Assembly: GCF_048771995.1 (NCBI RefSeq) | Contig: NC_133027.1 | Span: 105,309,501 to 105,373,500, forward strand | Length of the DNA: 64,000 nt | From: Taeniopygia guttata | Taxonomy: Eukaryota; Chordata; Aves; Passeriformes; Estrildidae | Direction: 5' to 3' | Shown: positions 26,989 through 40,300 of the stretch, piece by piece | Layout of the letters: each line of letters starts with the position of its first letter | Position numbering within the stretch: the stretch's first letter is position 1 | Position numbers and translations under genes: made by a program | Notes under the pieces: model-generated | What the model saw: the letters and a program-made list of their open reading frames with translations, nothing else | Databases searched by the model: none | Told to the model about the DNA's origin: nothing

Positions 26989-27606
26989 TGTGGGAATCCA
27001 GGGCTTCCCTCTGGCTGCCCTGGCAGGTCTGGGACCCTGGCAGGGGTCAGGAACCCCCCTGGACAGAGCCCCCAGAGACACTGTCTGTGATCTCTGTCCA
27101 TGGAAAAGAGTTTTCAATCTTACAGGATCAATTACAAGCTCTGAGTGTTTGATATAAGTAATAATTCAGTGTGGCACGGGTGCAAAAGTAAAATTTTAGG
27201 TTTCTAGATTAGGGGTTCAGAGGAGACAAGATGGAGGAATTGGGTGTGTCTTGTCCTTTTCCTCCTTCTTCATGCCCTCCATGTTTCACTGTGGTGTTGG
27301 CATTTTTCTGTTGGTTTAGGCTGGGGACACACTGTTCAACGTAGGTGACAGATATTGGCACGTTATTGTAAATATTGCACAGGTAGTTTCTGGTATTTAA
27401 TGTTTGTAACATCCCACTGAGGGCAGAGCCCCACACGCTGCCCTGCAGGACAGAGCTGCGGCAGGACAGCAGAACATGTAAGAGATAAACAGAATAAACA
27501 ACCTTGAAACCAGCACAGACGAATTATGGCTCCTTCTTTGGCAGCGGGGCAGAAAGACAGAGACTTTCTACAATCTCGGAATCATCAATACCCACAGATT
27601 CTGACA
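26989..27606 (+). mobile_element. Solo LTR of an endogenous retrovirus
   Basis: A 618-bp element starts TGTGGGAATC and ends GATTCTGACA. The last ten bases reverse-complement to TGTCAGAATC, 8 of 10 matching the start. It is flanked by an exact 6-bp duplication, CTTTTC (26983-26988 and 27607-27612). A poly(A) signal AATAAA is at 27493-27498, followed by an ACCTTGAAACCAGCAC U5-like region; no clear TATA box is visible. The GC-rich start and the segment CCCACTGAGGGCAGAGCCCC upstream of the signal look like passerine LTRs I have seen. No internal retroviral genes are present, so this is a recombined solo LTR. A six-base duplication suggests class II, although ERVL-type elements (usually 5 bp) cannot be excluded without a library search. 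Frames of 75-104 codons inside it are not genes. Confidence 0.82.
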
Positions 27607-27612
27607 CTTTTC
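27607..27612. repeat. Target-site duplication, right copy (CTTTTC)
   Basis: Exact match to 26983-26988; supports the LTR ends chosen. Confidence 0.78.
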
Positions 27613-30011
27613 AAAAGAGCTTCTTAAAAAGCCTTCCTGTCCCCACAGTTAAAGTCAGGAAGAACAGAGAAAAAGCTCTCAAATCCAACCGGTTGTTATA
27701 ATGCTCTAAATTATCAAACAGTCACACTGAGCAGATCCTCCTGCTCTGGGGCTGACAGAGACCACAGCTCTCTTAGAAAAACAGCAGGAAAAGAAGATTC
27801 CCAGCTGAATCCACTGTCCTGCCAGCCACGTATCCTTCCAGACCTTCCACCTGCACATGGATCAGCAGCCAGGACTTATGGCTGAGCACCTGATGCTCTG
27901 AGGTGATGCTGCTGCACCTAAACCTGGCATTGTTCTGGTGCTCCTCCTGCAGCACTGCAAATGAGAAGTGCAGCTGAAGCAGTGCTTGTATTTATAAACT
28001 GCAGCTCACTGTACCTGCTCCACTTCAGAGGAGGAGTAATGTGTAATAACAGTGTAATGCTGTTATTATGATAATGATGATTTATACACAGCCCTGAGCG
28101 ATGCTAGTCTAAATGCCGAGCTCCACTGCTGTGTTTTCTATCAGAAAACCAACTCAGGAAGAGGAAAATAATTTCCTTAAATAATTCCTAGGAAGAAACA
28201 GAGAAAAATCAGGCTTTGATACCTAATTTGGGAAAAATAAGGCTTTTATACCTAATTACAACCTCTTGTGAACAATGTGCACAACATTCCATTTCAAAAT
28301 GACTGCTGCCTTCAGCTATGTATAATGGCACAGAGTAATCAATAGATAAATAAATAAAGGCAAAAACCAAAATGCAAATTTTTAATTAATCTGAGACAGC
28401 ATTTTTTTTTGTAGCAGATAGTAAATTTTTTGAAGTGTGGTCTTCTTTCAAAGTACTATTATTAAAAACATCTTCTCTCATCAGGCTCAAGTACTTCCAA
28501 GCTCTGTATGCTGCTCCTGACTTTTAAATGAGAGGCTGACATAGAAGGGTAAGTTTTCTTTCCCAGCTTGCAGTATGTGCTCACACAGGGCTTAGTATTA
28601 AATGATGGACGATTGCTGTACTAGCATAACAAAATCTTCTGTGTTGTTGGTATACAACTACAATAAAATTACAATACTGAATGATAACATTACTTTACAG
28701 AGTTAATTTAATTGAGGGTTAGCTGTGACACTGATGTAGTCAGTTACAAAGTTTTACTGGGGGTATCCACCTGTGACAGCCCCAGTTTTTCCTTCCCTAG
28801 TTCTAGCCTTCTAGCCCAGAACTTACTTGGATTGAACTCACTGCTTGGATTTCTAGTTTTGCTTCTTCAACAAAAGTCCAAAGCTGCTTAAATGTCTTAC
28901 TCACCTAGAAACCTAGAAATGTCTATTGAAATTAGCAACCAAGCTAAGTAGTATGGTGGTGTGATTTACATTTATGGCACTTTAAGACTCCTTTACCCTT
29001 CTTGAGCAATGGAAAGGTAGGTCAGAAAAAAAAAAAAAGATAATCAGGCCTTAGGACTATTCTATTTATAAAAAAATATAAAATCAAAAGAGAATGTATT
29101 AAAATAGTAGCAAAAAACCGTATTTAAATCCATGTCTCCTGTATTATTCTGTCAAAAAATCTTTTTTTTTTTTTCAGAATAGAGATTTCAGAGTATAGGA
29201 AAAAAGGTATTTTTGAAAAGAATTGTTTTATATAAAAGTTGAGTTAAAATTTGTAGAGCCATGCTGTAATAGCATTAAGACACTCCTGGGCATGTTTTAA
29301 TGGTCCATTAATAGTCCCCTCAGGTGACTGAATGCATGAGGTTGCACATCCACAGTATGCATTAGTGGACCTCTGAAACATGTCCTGTCACATGTTAATA
29401 TCATACCACAATGGTGCACTACCTGGGAAGCCTCAGAAATAATTTCCAAAAACCAATGAGAATGTTTTTGAGCTTTGTAAAATATTATGATTAAATGCTT
29501 GTCTGTGCTTACTGTATTGTTCAAATTTTCAATAAATAACACAATGGTATTAGAGCACATAAACTCTAGAAAAACCTGTAGAAAATGATCTGGTTTTACA
29601 TATTAAATTGCACCCTGAACAACATGAGCAACCTCTCAAGTACTGTAGAATGATGAATCCTTGCCTTGTAGAGATAATTGGTAAATAGAGTGTAGCTTAA
29701 GAAAGGTTATGAATGAAGAAGTTCAGTGAGAGATGCCTACACATTTCTGCTCTACTATTTCCCTCCTTCATTTTTATCTTTCACTCTAACCTGTGCTTAT
29801 TTTATCTACTGCAACTCTTCTTTATTCTTTCGTAATGACGACTTTGAAATACAAGACGTTGTGAGCCTTGATTACCTGGAGCAGAATGTTATAGATCCTC
29901 ATTAGAAAGAACTTCAGGTATTTTTAACTCAGAAGGGCCTTTCAAGAAGTCTTATGCATAAACATATGCCTCTTGAGAAAAATACTTGAGCATAAACTAA
30001 AATGCACTCCC
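27613..30011. other. Intergenic, no supported gene
   Basis: Contains a perfect hairpin at 28044-28068 and a T13 tract at 29162-29174. The only frames are short and unrecognised. Confidence 0.6.
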
Positions 30012-30115
30012 ACTCAGCAGAGCATCACAGTTTCTCCATGTGTTTAAGTTCCACTGAGCTCCAGTAGAAGTTACATGTTCCTAAAGATAAATGCACGTGT
30101 GGGCTTCTTGCTGGA
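30012..30115 (+). repeat. Old interspersed repeat fragment, second relative of the 12.6-kb repeat
   Basis: The order CACTCAGCAGAGCATCACAG, CCATGTGTTTAAGTTCCACTG, then AGTTACATGTTCCTAAAGATAA and ATGCACGTGTGGGCTTCTTG follows a palindromic element. The left half (…CAGCAAAGCACTTAAGCA…CATGTGYTTAAGTCC) is mirrored by the right half (ACATGCTTAAAGTTAA…CACGTGCTTAAGTGCTTTGCTG). It is well diverged. The match to the family is from memory and needs a library search. Confidence 0.55.
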
Positions 30116-33110
30116 AGGAAATGCATGGATGCTGCAAAGCCAGTTGCCTTCTACGTGATGCCAAGGAATGCTACACATTAAAGAGCTGGGAAAAACAAGT
30201 TGGTGACGAGTAAGAAAGGAAGAGCTTTCTAAACTACAGTTTGCTTACCTTAATAGAAGCAAAAAATAAGAATATTCCATATGCCGTAAGTTGTTTCCTC
30301 ACTTGGCATCTCATCTAAAAATATAATAGAGGAGAAAATGAACTTACTGCACAGCTTATGAGCTTATGTTCCTCCTCTCCTGCTTTTTTTGACTAGGCTA
30401 TTTTATTTTCCTGAGAGGCTTCTTAGACAACTGGACCAAAGAAATTGCTTAATAAGAATAAGTAAAATGCATCTTTTAAGAGACATAAGTAACTACTTAC
30501 CAGGAAGATTTCTTTTTTAGTCCTTTAATGGCTGATCATACAATTGCAGCATCACACTCATCTGAAGGTGGCTGGGTCCTGAAACATTTTGTGTCAACCT
30601 TATACATTAAAGAGTCTCTTCCCAGTGCTACCTGTAATATAACTATGTCTGTTGGGGTTTCAGATGCTCTGGGAGAGTTGGTTTTCCAAACACAATTCCC
30701 TGCAAAATAGACCTTTTATGTAGACTCCAAATGTTAACAAAATACAGATAGACAAAATTTTAAGGTTCCATATTCTGGCATTTATCACACAATTAATTAG
30801 ACATAAGGAATTCCAGACAGAGTCTGAATTTTTCAAGCACTGTGATATCTCACAATCTGGACTGCATTTCCCTTCTTTTTATATCTGGAAGATGCAAGTC
30901 TAGATTCAGATGGACCATGGTAAAAAACCTCTGCCTTTCCTGCCAGTGGTTTAATGGAAAGGCTCCACCTCTTGAGCAAATTCTTCAGCCCCACAGAATG
31001 GCCCCCAGCTGCTTGTTGTGATCCCAGTTTGCAAGAGGGTGTACACTGGACATCCTCTGCCCAAAGCACAGGAGGGCTGGCAGCCCCTCTGGTCTCCTGG
31101 ATGGGTGGGTGCACACAAGGTGTGATGTAACCCCTTCAGAATAGGTCCAGGAAAACTTCTATTGCTCCTTGACTACAAAATCTTCTGAATCCCCAGGCTG
31201 ATTTACAATTTAAAAACTTTTTTTACTTTAACAGTTTTGCTCTCCATTTTTTTTCTTCTGTCTACTTGTAATTTTTCTCTTTGGAAGCCCTTTCCTGATT
31301 CCAAAACTAATGCTGGCCCCTTAGCAAAAATAGCAGATGTCAGAGTCTCGTGATTTTGTTACCCATTAAAATAAAAGAACAGTGATAGTGAGCCTGGTGA
31401 TATGATAAACTCTCTTACTGTAAATGGTATGCAGACATTAAGGAAACTTCACTGATTCATCAAACTCTAAGCCAAGAATGAAAGATAAATGTGGAGTCGG
31501 AATATTTGTTGCAGGGTAATGAAATGGTGATAGAGGAAACTCCAAAACAGCACCAACCAGAAGATTCAAAGGAATATTTGTAATTATAGGGATATCCCAA
31601 GACCAATAGGAAGAAATAAAGATAAGAAAATCAAAGTTGCCAAGAAAAACTTGACATTGAAATGCACTAAGCTTTCAGCTCATCTCTCAGGGGAACAGGG
31701 AGGCCCATCACTTGAAATGTTTAACACCAGACTGGAGGAATCACTAGAAAAATATACTACAGGTAACAACTTGTTATTGGCAGAAAGATGGACTGAATGC
31801 TGTAAAAGGGATTTTCTGTCTCTAATGTTTACTTTTTATGATAGTCATTTATGTTTTTCCTTCATTACAGGTAGAGAAAAATCTATACAAGTTATTGGCT
31901 CTGGCACAGCATACTTAATTTCTGTAGAGCCATGTATCTGGGGCACTCAAGTGAGCTCAACACTACTTGCCCCTCCTTATGCATTTTTCCACATGCACTG
32001 TGAGGTTCTTTTTAGTAAAAAGGGTAAAATCTTCACAGCATATTCATAACACCAATGAAAAACCTATCTAAGCACCCCAAGTTTGAATTTAGTTCTATCT
32101 AAAGGTAGAATAAAGAAAAATATCATGTCATAGGGAGAAGCAAACCAGCAGAAGCATAAATGAAACATTCATAGCATGAGAAAGAGAAGGAGGGAGACAT
32201 GACAGGATAAAGACTTGGAAAAGTGGGAACTGCACATATCCATGACAGAAGATGGCTTGCAGGTCTTTGGAAATCACCTAGAGCCATGAGGGCTGGGAGA
32301 AGTTGCTGGGCAGTGTTGGGTAAGGTGATTCTCTTCAGCAATTCCAGCTCTTAAAGGACATCATTTTCCATAATTTCCCATATCCCTAGGTGATGAGTTG
32401 CAGGGTGCAAACACCATTATTATTAACATAGGAGAATCAAACAGGGAAAAGTAAGGGTAAAACTACATCTGGTGATGCCTTCTGTTTGCCCTAGCACAGT
32501 GTAGCTGGTCAGGGTTAAAATTATGGGTGTTAATCAAATAAAAGCAAACAAACAAAAATGCTTCTATTTTTGCTTGCAAAACCCAGGTTCTGCCATTAAA
32601 CCCAAATCCTTTTCCTGACAGCAGCAAAGTCAAAACACCAGCTTCAAACTTTAAACAGCAGAACAACACTGAGAATGCTAAAGGTTATTTCTCCCCATCC
32701 CTCCCTGTCCTCTCACACCCCGCACTGAAGAGCACCAGGAGCCTGGGCTGGCTTCAGTGCAGCAGTGCTACCTGAGGGATGCCAGGGGGACAGAGGTAAT
32801 TCTGTGGTGCCCCTCTGGGGACACTGCAACAGCCCAGCCAAAAGGGATCTATTTTCCTCTGGAGAAAACTGGGAGAGGAATGGTTTCCAAAGACACAGCA
32901 GCTGAATGTTCCTGCCTGGCTACTCAGCAAAGGGTGTGATTAATGAAAAGATGTCAGAATGATAATCCTTACTATCAGGAAATAGTGGACAGGAATGGTT
33001 TTTTTTTTTCCCTTGGCAAATTAGGGGGTGGTGGGAAGAATGAGAACAAAATAAGAAAGCAAAAAAGGGAAACAAGGAAAAGGGAGGGGTTTTGAAGAGA
33101 GAAACCAGTA

Positions 33111-33138
33111 ATATTATATATATACACATATATATAAA
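33111..33138. repeat. (TA)n/(CA) microsatellite
   Basis: ATTATATATATACACATATATATAAAA, a short interrupted TA repeat. Confidence 0.9.
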
Positions 33139-33268
33139 ATACAACTTCCTCTCTGCCCACCTCTTTTAATGCTTCTCTGGTGGAGTAATAAGATACCTTC
33201 GGTGTTATAAATAGCAGCACAGATGTTGACAGAAAAATGCTCCCTTAATTACCATACAAACTGCTTTA

Positions 33269-33314
33269 CTTGAGTGAACCGTTTAAAGCGGCCTCCAAAG
33301 GAAGTTCACTCAAG
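33269..33314. repeat. Perfect inverted repeat, 11-base arms
   Basis: CTTGAGTGAAC (33269-33279) and GTTCACTCAAG (33304-33314) are exact reverse complements, separated by 24 bases containing TTTAAAGCGGCC. It lies inside a motif-rich segment. It could be a hairpin in RNA or a paired binding site. Confidence 0.8.
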
Positions 33315-34023
33315 CAATTCCACAGATTACAGCTAATGAACAATATTTCCTCGCTCCTATTTAGTGCTCATTAAAATGTAAAAGCCTTTCATTTTCAACA
33401 GGCACACAATAAATAATTCCTCTCTCCCTCTGCCTGGGAGCATCCAGGACGGGAGCGGGGAGGGAGGAGACCGGCAGAGGGAGGGGGGGGCTGCAGGAGG
33501 CAAATAAGTGGATTGGAGAAAAGCGGCCAATTCATTCAAATCCCTGGAATCAGCGGTGGCTGCTGCTTGTTGGGAAAGGCCATGTGTGTGTTTGGAGCTG
33601 AGCAGGCAGACTGGGAGCTGAGCAGGCATTTCCCACCCATCCTGGATGAGCAACACATCACCCTGCTCCAGGGAGGCAGCCAGGGCAAGTGGGGGCACAG
33701 ATTGCCCCTGAACTCCCATAAAAACAATGTGGACAACTGTTAGGGGACAAAAGATGAAAATGCAGTTATGAAAACTCACAGTCCAGCTCTGGTTGATGCT
33801 CGTTTGGATCCAGTTTAAAATTTCTCCCTGGCTTCGACCTTGCAACCCATTGCAGTCCATTCCTTTTGTGCTTTGTTTGAAGCCTACCAAAGCTGAATTG
33901 GATATTTGCAATATTAGAAATTGGTTTCATTCTTTAGCTCCTGAGATGGAGCAGGTACAGGGCTGAACTTCATGGTGCTGGGAGGTTGGAGAGGAGAGGG
34001 GTCTCTGTGCATTAGGGCACTGT

Positions 34024-34393
34024 GAGATGAAGGAGGCCATGAGAGACTTTATAGCATCTTCCAGTACCTAAAGAGGCTACAAGAAAAGTGGAGAGGGACT
34101 TTTTGCAAAATGATAGGACAAGGGGGAATGGCTTTAAAGTGAAGAATAGCAGGTTTATATGAGACATTAGGAAAAAATTCCTTACTGTGGGGGTGGTGAG
34201 GCCCTGGAATAAATTGCCTAAAGAAACTGTAGATGCCTCATCCCTGGACATGTTCAAGGCCAGGTTGGATGGGGCTCTGAGCAGCCTGGTCTAGTGGAAG
34301 GTGTCCCAGCCCAAACCAAGGGGAGCTGGAACAAGATGGTCTTTAAGGTCCCCTCCAACTCAAATCATTCTACGACTCCATGATTTTATGATT
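34024..34393 (+). mobile_element. CR1 LINE, truncated 3' end
   Basis: This reads in CR1 order: TTCCAGTACCTAAAGAGGCTACAAG, GGAGAGGGACTTTTTGCAAAATGATAGGACAAGGGGGAATGGCTTTAAA, then ACATTAGGAAAAAATTCCTTACTGTGGGGGTGGTGAGGCCCTGG, CATCCCTGGACATGTTCAAGGCCAGGTTGGATGGGGCT, and GGTCTTTAAGGTCCCCTCCAACTCAAATCATTCTACGACTCCATGATTTTATGATT. The closing ATTCTATGA-type repeat marks the 3' terminus. It is diverged, about 370 bp long and 5'-truncated, with no intact frame. Confidence 0.93.
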
Positions 34394-37300
34394 ATCAATT
34401 CCCCTACCACCAGCCTACTTAGGATTTTAGATTAACTTACAGAATAAAAATTTTAGAAGTCAGTTAAACCATGAACCAGCCTTAGCAAGGAAAAAACCGC
34501 CAAAACCCAAGTCCTCCTATCTGAAATGATTATTTTAAGTAGAATTCCAGTTAAGTGGATGAACAGGAAATGCAGAGGTAGCAGCTGGATTGAAGTCAGT
34601 GTGCTCACAGATAGATGGCACACAGAAACATTCTCCATTAGTTTACATAAGAATTGCTGAAGAAGCAGAAGATATGAACTAGAAAGTTAGCAAGCCATTG
34701 AGATGCTGTGCAGATAATAGTTGGAAAAGTGCAGGAAAGAAAGCTTATTTCACCCTTTCTTAAAATGAATAGGTAAACTAGCACCCTAATGCTATACATC
34801 GCTGATGTTAAGCTGGGATATGTAGTAGAACTCAGCTGAAAGAAATAGAAATAGAGGATATAGAAACAGAGGTTAGCAGGCTGCAATTATAGGTGAAAAC
34901 CTGACAGAAACATGCCTCCTGCTTCTCTCATCTGCCAAAAACCCCACAGCACCTATCCTATTATTTTGGTTTTCCTAATTTACTTTTAACTTTATTATTT
35001 TGTTCCTTCACACTTCTAAGTGTCTGAGGGGCTTCACAATTCTTTCCTGCACCCCAGATTCTTTCTACCCCTATTGCTGGTGCTATGGTCCCTTCTGCCC
35101 CTGAGCCAAGCCACCCCTCCAGAAGGAAGTGGATCAGCAACAGAGGTAGCTGTTCCATCAAAGGCAGTGTATTCCTGGGGGGTTGTGCATCTCAACCTTG
35201 GCAGGGACTGCCAGAACAAAATCCCTGATATTAGCCTCCCTGAATGGAGGCAACAATCTGACTAGGATAAAAACCATCAGAGCTTTCTCCTGTCTTTAAT
35301 TTCAAGGCTTAAAAAGTTGACAAGTGTATTTCCTGTGGTGATGCTAGTATACCCTATACCTGAGCCATAAATAAGACAGTGGTGGTATTCAATCATCAGA
35401 AAAGAAAAAAGAAAGCAGAGAACTAAGATCTTATATTGACCTAAGCCTCAGACTTAGATAAACTTGTCAGCAATATCACTTTGTGGTGACTTTATCTTTG
35501 TTAAACTTGTGCATGGGGAAGATGCATTCTCACAGCTTGCAGGAGCCACTATGACCCCACATACTGCATTGCCAATGTGCCACTCTTGTGCAGTAAAACT
35601 GAACCTTGGCTCAAGGATGCAGTGACATTTCTACATTAGGATAACTACTACAACAATATATTTTCTCTGAGAGAAATATTTGCAAATAATAATTGCAAGT
35701 GGAACGCAGAACTGGAAACCTGATCCCCAATCCTGCCCATGTCCTTTCAGCAGAGGTGATGCCCATTCTGACTGCGGTCCCAGTGACCAAAATGTCTTTG
35801 GGCTGTGCAGTTGGGAATGGTGCAACTCAATCTCTCACCCTGCCATGCCTCCTGGAAGCAGGAGCTCTGGTAAAGAGGGAAGTTTACCAGCAGTGCAGTA
35901 TTATTGATGCTATCAACACTCTGTACTTGGATTTTAACTAAGGTCATTTGAAATCGGTCTTTAACACCCATCTCATTTGCTTTTTTATACTTGCCAATTT
36001 AGTGTTGTATTCACAGTGATTAATTATTTTGTGGTGAAGGTTTATTAGGTAATCTTTCTGTCAATCAAAAATCACAGAGGTTTCTGAGCAAAGAACACCC
36101 AGAGATTTTATAAACATAAGGAACTGAGATTGTTACCTTTGTGTATGAAAAGTAGGAGCTTTGTCTTGACATGTGGCCATGTACAAAAGACTTTAAAGAG
36201 TGCTTTTTATTCATGTTCCACCAAGGAGCTTGATTCCCTTGGATTTTATTTTTTTAAACAAGAATCTAGAAATACTTTTGCTTTCTTTGACTGTTTACTG
36301 CTTGATGAATTAGTAGGCCTATTTTAGAAAAACAATCAGTAGACTTCAACAAATTAAAAAATGCTGGAGATCATAATTTGTGAAATCTGCTATGTAGTTA
36401 TTTCATCTCAATATGACTGAAAGCAAGAAAATTCAATGAATTTAAAAGCATCTTCACTTGGACACTTCCCAATGTTCATATTTGGGAACGCAGCTTGTAT
36501 ATATATATATAAGAAGAACAATTTAAAGAGATTTCAGATTTTACATCTTTATGTGTGGAATAATAACGGAGATTCTTTTTAGGGAGGGATGAAAAATTAC
36601 ATGAAATGAACTAATTCTAAAAATGAAGTATCAACAGCATACCATATAAGAAATACAGATTATTGCCCACCATTCTTTATGCATGTTTTTACTGACTTTT
36701 TATATTGTTCTGAGAATTACGCGAAAATTTACTAGAGTGTACTACATGATTTTCTACATACAAGTTTTCTTGTTGAAAGCCATACTTCAAAAACAAAAGT
36801 GGCAAAAAATTGCAAGCTTCTTTCGATTTTGGACAGGTCACTTTACTAATCTTCACAAACTTGGTGTTTTCCAGAAGATCTTGAACCTTACTGTGAAAAA
36901 TACAGTGAAGGTAAATGGCTTTCTTGACCAGAAAAGGTATTACAATGAAGAAGTTGGGAAGAGCACTTGGAGATCTTAGCTGATTAAATTACACACTATG
37001 TAAATGTATGCCACATTCTGATTTTTACAGCACTGAGGAAACCTGTAAAGAGACCTAGATTAATACTAAGAATAACAACTTTTCAGAGCCATTACTGTTT
37101 TAAATTACACCAGTGCTTGTCTAAAAATGTAAAATTGTCTATACCACTGTGAGAATAAGTAGCATGTTAACTGGAATCCTTCCTCTGTCACCTCCTTGAG
37201 AAAGCTGTGGGTTATTTCTATCACTCAGAGGTGATAAACAGGCAGCAGCAAAATCAGATGACCAATTCAGATGAAACTATACAGATGCAGCAATTTTTCC

Positions 37301-40300
37301 CCCCTAGCTAAATTCAGGAGTCCTTTTTGTGGGCTCTAGGATTACAGATCTGGAGCTGGAACAAGAGAAGGGCACACGGGGCCACAAATTGGGTAACCCT
37401 GACATAAGGACAGATAATATAAAACTATAATCTGTTGAATATATAATCAGCATATTTAAAAGCAGCTTTTCCAAATTAAAAAAGAAAAAGGCAAGTATAG
37501 GTCTGTGATAAAATTATTACAGCACATGTTCTACAGCTTTGATAAACCCCCCTTCTCCACACCCACACTTACACACAAAGCCAATAGAGATTAACTTCAA
37601 CTGATTAACATGAATTTAGAAACAAAAAATCGGACAGGTTTTAGCCCAGAGTTCACCCACAGACTAGGCCTGACTGTGAGAATGAAACAGTTCGGGAGTT
37701 TGTATTATTTTAGTGTTACAAATCTAGCAGCTGTATGAAAATATGTTAAATATTAGTCTGGAAGCCAGAACAATGAAATTTCAGTGTATCTTTATTAATC
37801 ACCATTTTTGGTTTTATTATTTCTGGTTTAGTTAGACTGCATTTTATTGAATTTGCTTTTGAAAAAGCTTTCATGGCTTTATCAAAAATGGGAAGGCTCC
37901 ATTCAGAGGTTTCCTTTCATGCCTGAGACATGAAATTGGAGCAACCAACAATTTGCACACATAATCCCAGCATACCAAATGAGGGAACAAAGACAGAGGC
38001 AAAAATTGAATCTGCTGCCTTCATGGTCTTATTGCAGGAGACCACTGCAAGGGGAAAAATAAAAGAAAAAAAGAAAAAAAAAAAAAAGGGAAAAAGAGGT
38101 AATTGGCTGTTTTCTTGAGAAAACTGAACCACCACCAGCATTTGGTCTGTGGGTATGCGGGAGAGGCCGGCGTGCCTCGCACGCCCGTGGTAGATGGATG
38201 ATACTGATGGCAATCTAACTGGAACATCCTGCCTGAATATGAACAACAGATTTGTCAGTGTGTGACAGGCTGACAGCCCAGCTCCCAGCTGCTTGTCCAC
38301 TGTTGTTAAATCAGTACCTTGTCTAAGTGTTCAGCAAAGAGGCAATCTGCTTCCTCCATTCGTACAGGCAGGTTGCCAGTTAAAAAACAAGCATTGGCTT
38401 CAGGCTGCAGTGCCATAATGCATTGAAAAGATGCAATCTAAACCTTTGTATCCTCCTAAGGCAACAGAGAGCAGGACTTGGAAGTACAGGCTCAGACTTG
38501 AGACTATCCTTTTCAAAACCACAAGGATAACTCCACAGGGGAATCATGAAAGAAATGCATGAGGATTTGAAAACTGTGGATGACTTAACAGAACATATTT
38601 AAGGAGGAAACTATGGCTTATTTTGATACCAGGGAAGCAAGATCATGCTACTTACTCAAGAATGTGCCAGAATTTCTTTATAATCTATTTTAAAGCAGTT
38701 TAGAATTCATTAACAGTAACAATTAGCTCTAGGCTGAAATTTCATATGCAAAGATGCAATCCAGAAGCACTACAGGGGGAAAAACAGACCAAAAAAAAAA
38801 AAAAAGAAAAAAAAAAGGGGAAAATAAAGAGGAAAAAAAAAGAAAATAGCAGCTTGTGTATACAGCAACTCTAAATTACAGAACACAACTAAAAGGCTTA
38901 CTGGTTTCTGAAGTTTTTCTTTTTGTTGTGAAAAAGCTGGTTTCAGTTCTTTAATTTGGTAGCTGTTGGTTGACCATATTAAAAAGAGGTTTAAAAATAG
39001 TGACAATACTGACATGAACTAAGGAAATCACAAATCCTAGCACTAGCACTAATGTTTTCAGCTCTTGGGTGTGGTGAGTGAGGCAGTCTCTGAGATGATG
39101 CTCAGCTATCTGAGAACTGTGAATTTGCACCACCAACTGCTGCATCACTTTGGAAGCAGTTTTAGACTGTCAGGTGATTCACAGAGTTTGTTTAAGAGTC
39201 TCCAATTCCAGATCTATACATCAGATCTCTGCTGGCTCAGAAAGAGCCATTATAGCCCATGGGATCAATAATCATCTGGTCTTGTTCATGTCCCCTGTGT
39301 GAGAGAGAGACCCCTGCAGCATCCTTGTGCACCTTGTCCCAGGCCAGCATCCAGGAGCTCTCACAAGCCTCATGTTTTGCTCCCATTGGAGGCTGCCAGC
39401 CTTGCCCAGCCCTTCCCAGCACTGCCCTGCCTCAGGCAGAAATTGCACTGGTGGTTTCACAGCCAGCCAGCTGCACCTTCCCAGCACCCCGAGTTCTGAT
39501 GCCTTACCTTGGGCCAGGGATTCACATCCAAGTCCCAAAAATGCAGGTGCACAAACACATCAGGTTATGTGCCTCTATCTTCTAAAGCATCTTTTCCACA
39601 CAGTCCTAGGTCAGGTAAGTATTCCTGCTCAGAACAGTGGTAATGGGCACACATTTTAGCTGAAGTCACTGAGAATTAAACACAGGCTTGTTACCACCTG
39701 TCCCAATGACAGCCCATTACAGCTTAAAAATTTCTCTAGAAATCAAGATAAGAAGAATTATATTCATACACACATTTACATATAGTCTTGAAAATTACCC
39801 ATTCCAAAGTAATCACAGAGACTTCTAAAATACATTAGTTATCAATTTATCTTCTTCAAAATGCATAATATGGCCTTTAGAAAATAAGGCAAACTGGAGT
39901 ATGAAGAGACATGTAAAAAAAAAGCCAATGCAACAGAATAATTTGTTTGCAGAATAATATTTTGCAACCTGTGTGGCCTACGTGGAATACATAATGGCTC
40001 AGAAAAAAAAGACATAGGTGGCAGATTTAAGTCTGAATTTTCCTCTTGGTAAGAAAACCATGTCTAATGAATGCTGAAAGAAACTTTAGGTCACATCGCA
40101 TTATCAAGCATGCTGGTACTTAATAAAACAACTACATCTTATGAATAAAATGAGAAAAAATTAAGCTAATATTCTATTATTGTGCCCTTCTTGATTCCCT
40201 TATAATTACCAAGTATCAAATCAATTTGTATGATGATGTTTCCTCCTTCTCTAGCAGATGTGTAAGATCTAGCAGAAGAGCAAGGTAATCAAACTACAAG

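Larger units (their letters stand above)
30116..34023. other. Intergenic; motif-rich segment at 33.18-33.42 kb
   Basis: No supported gene. The stretch 33180-33420 has TTAATTACC, GCTAATGA and CTCATTAAAA homeodomain-like sites, CpGs in a low-CpG background and a perfect inverted repeat (33269-33314); it is a candidate conserved enhancer. An AT microsatellite is at 33111-33138. The 184-codon minus frame at 33357-33911 covers part of this segment and is Pro/Ser/Leu-rich without domain resemblance, so it is not called as a gene. Confidence 0.5.
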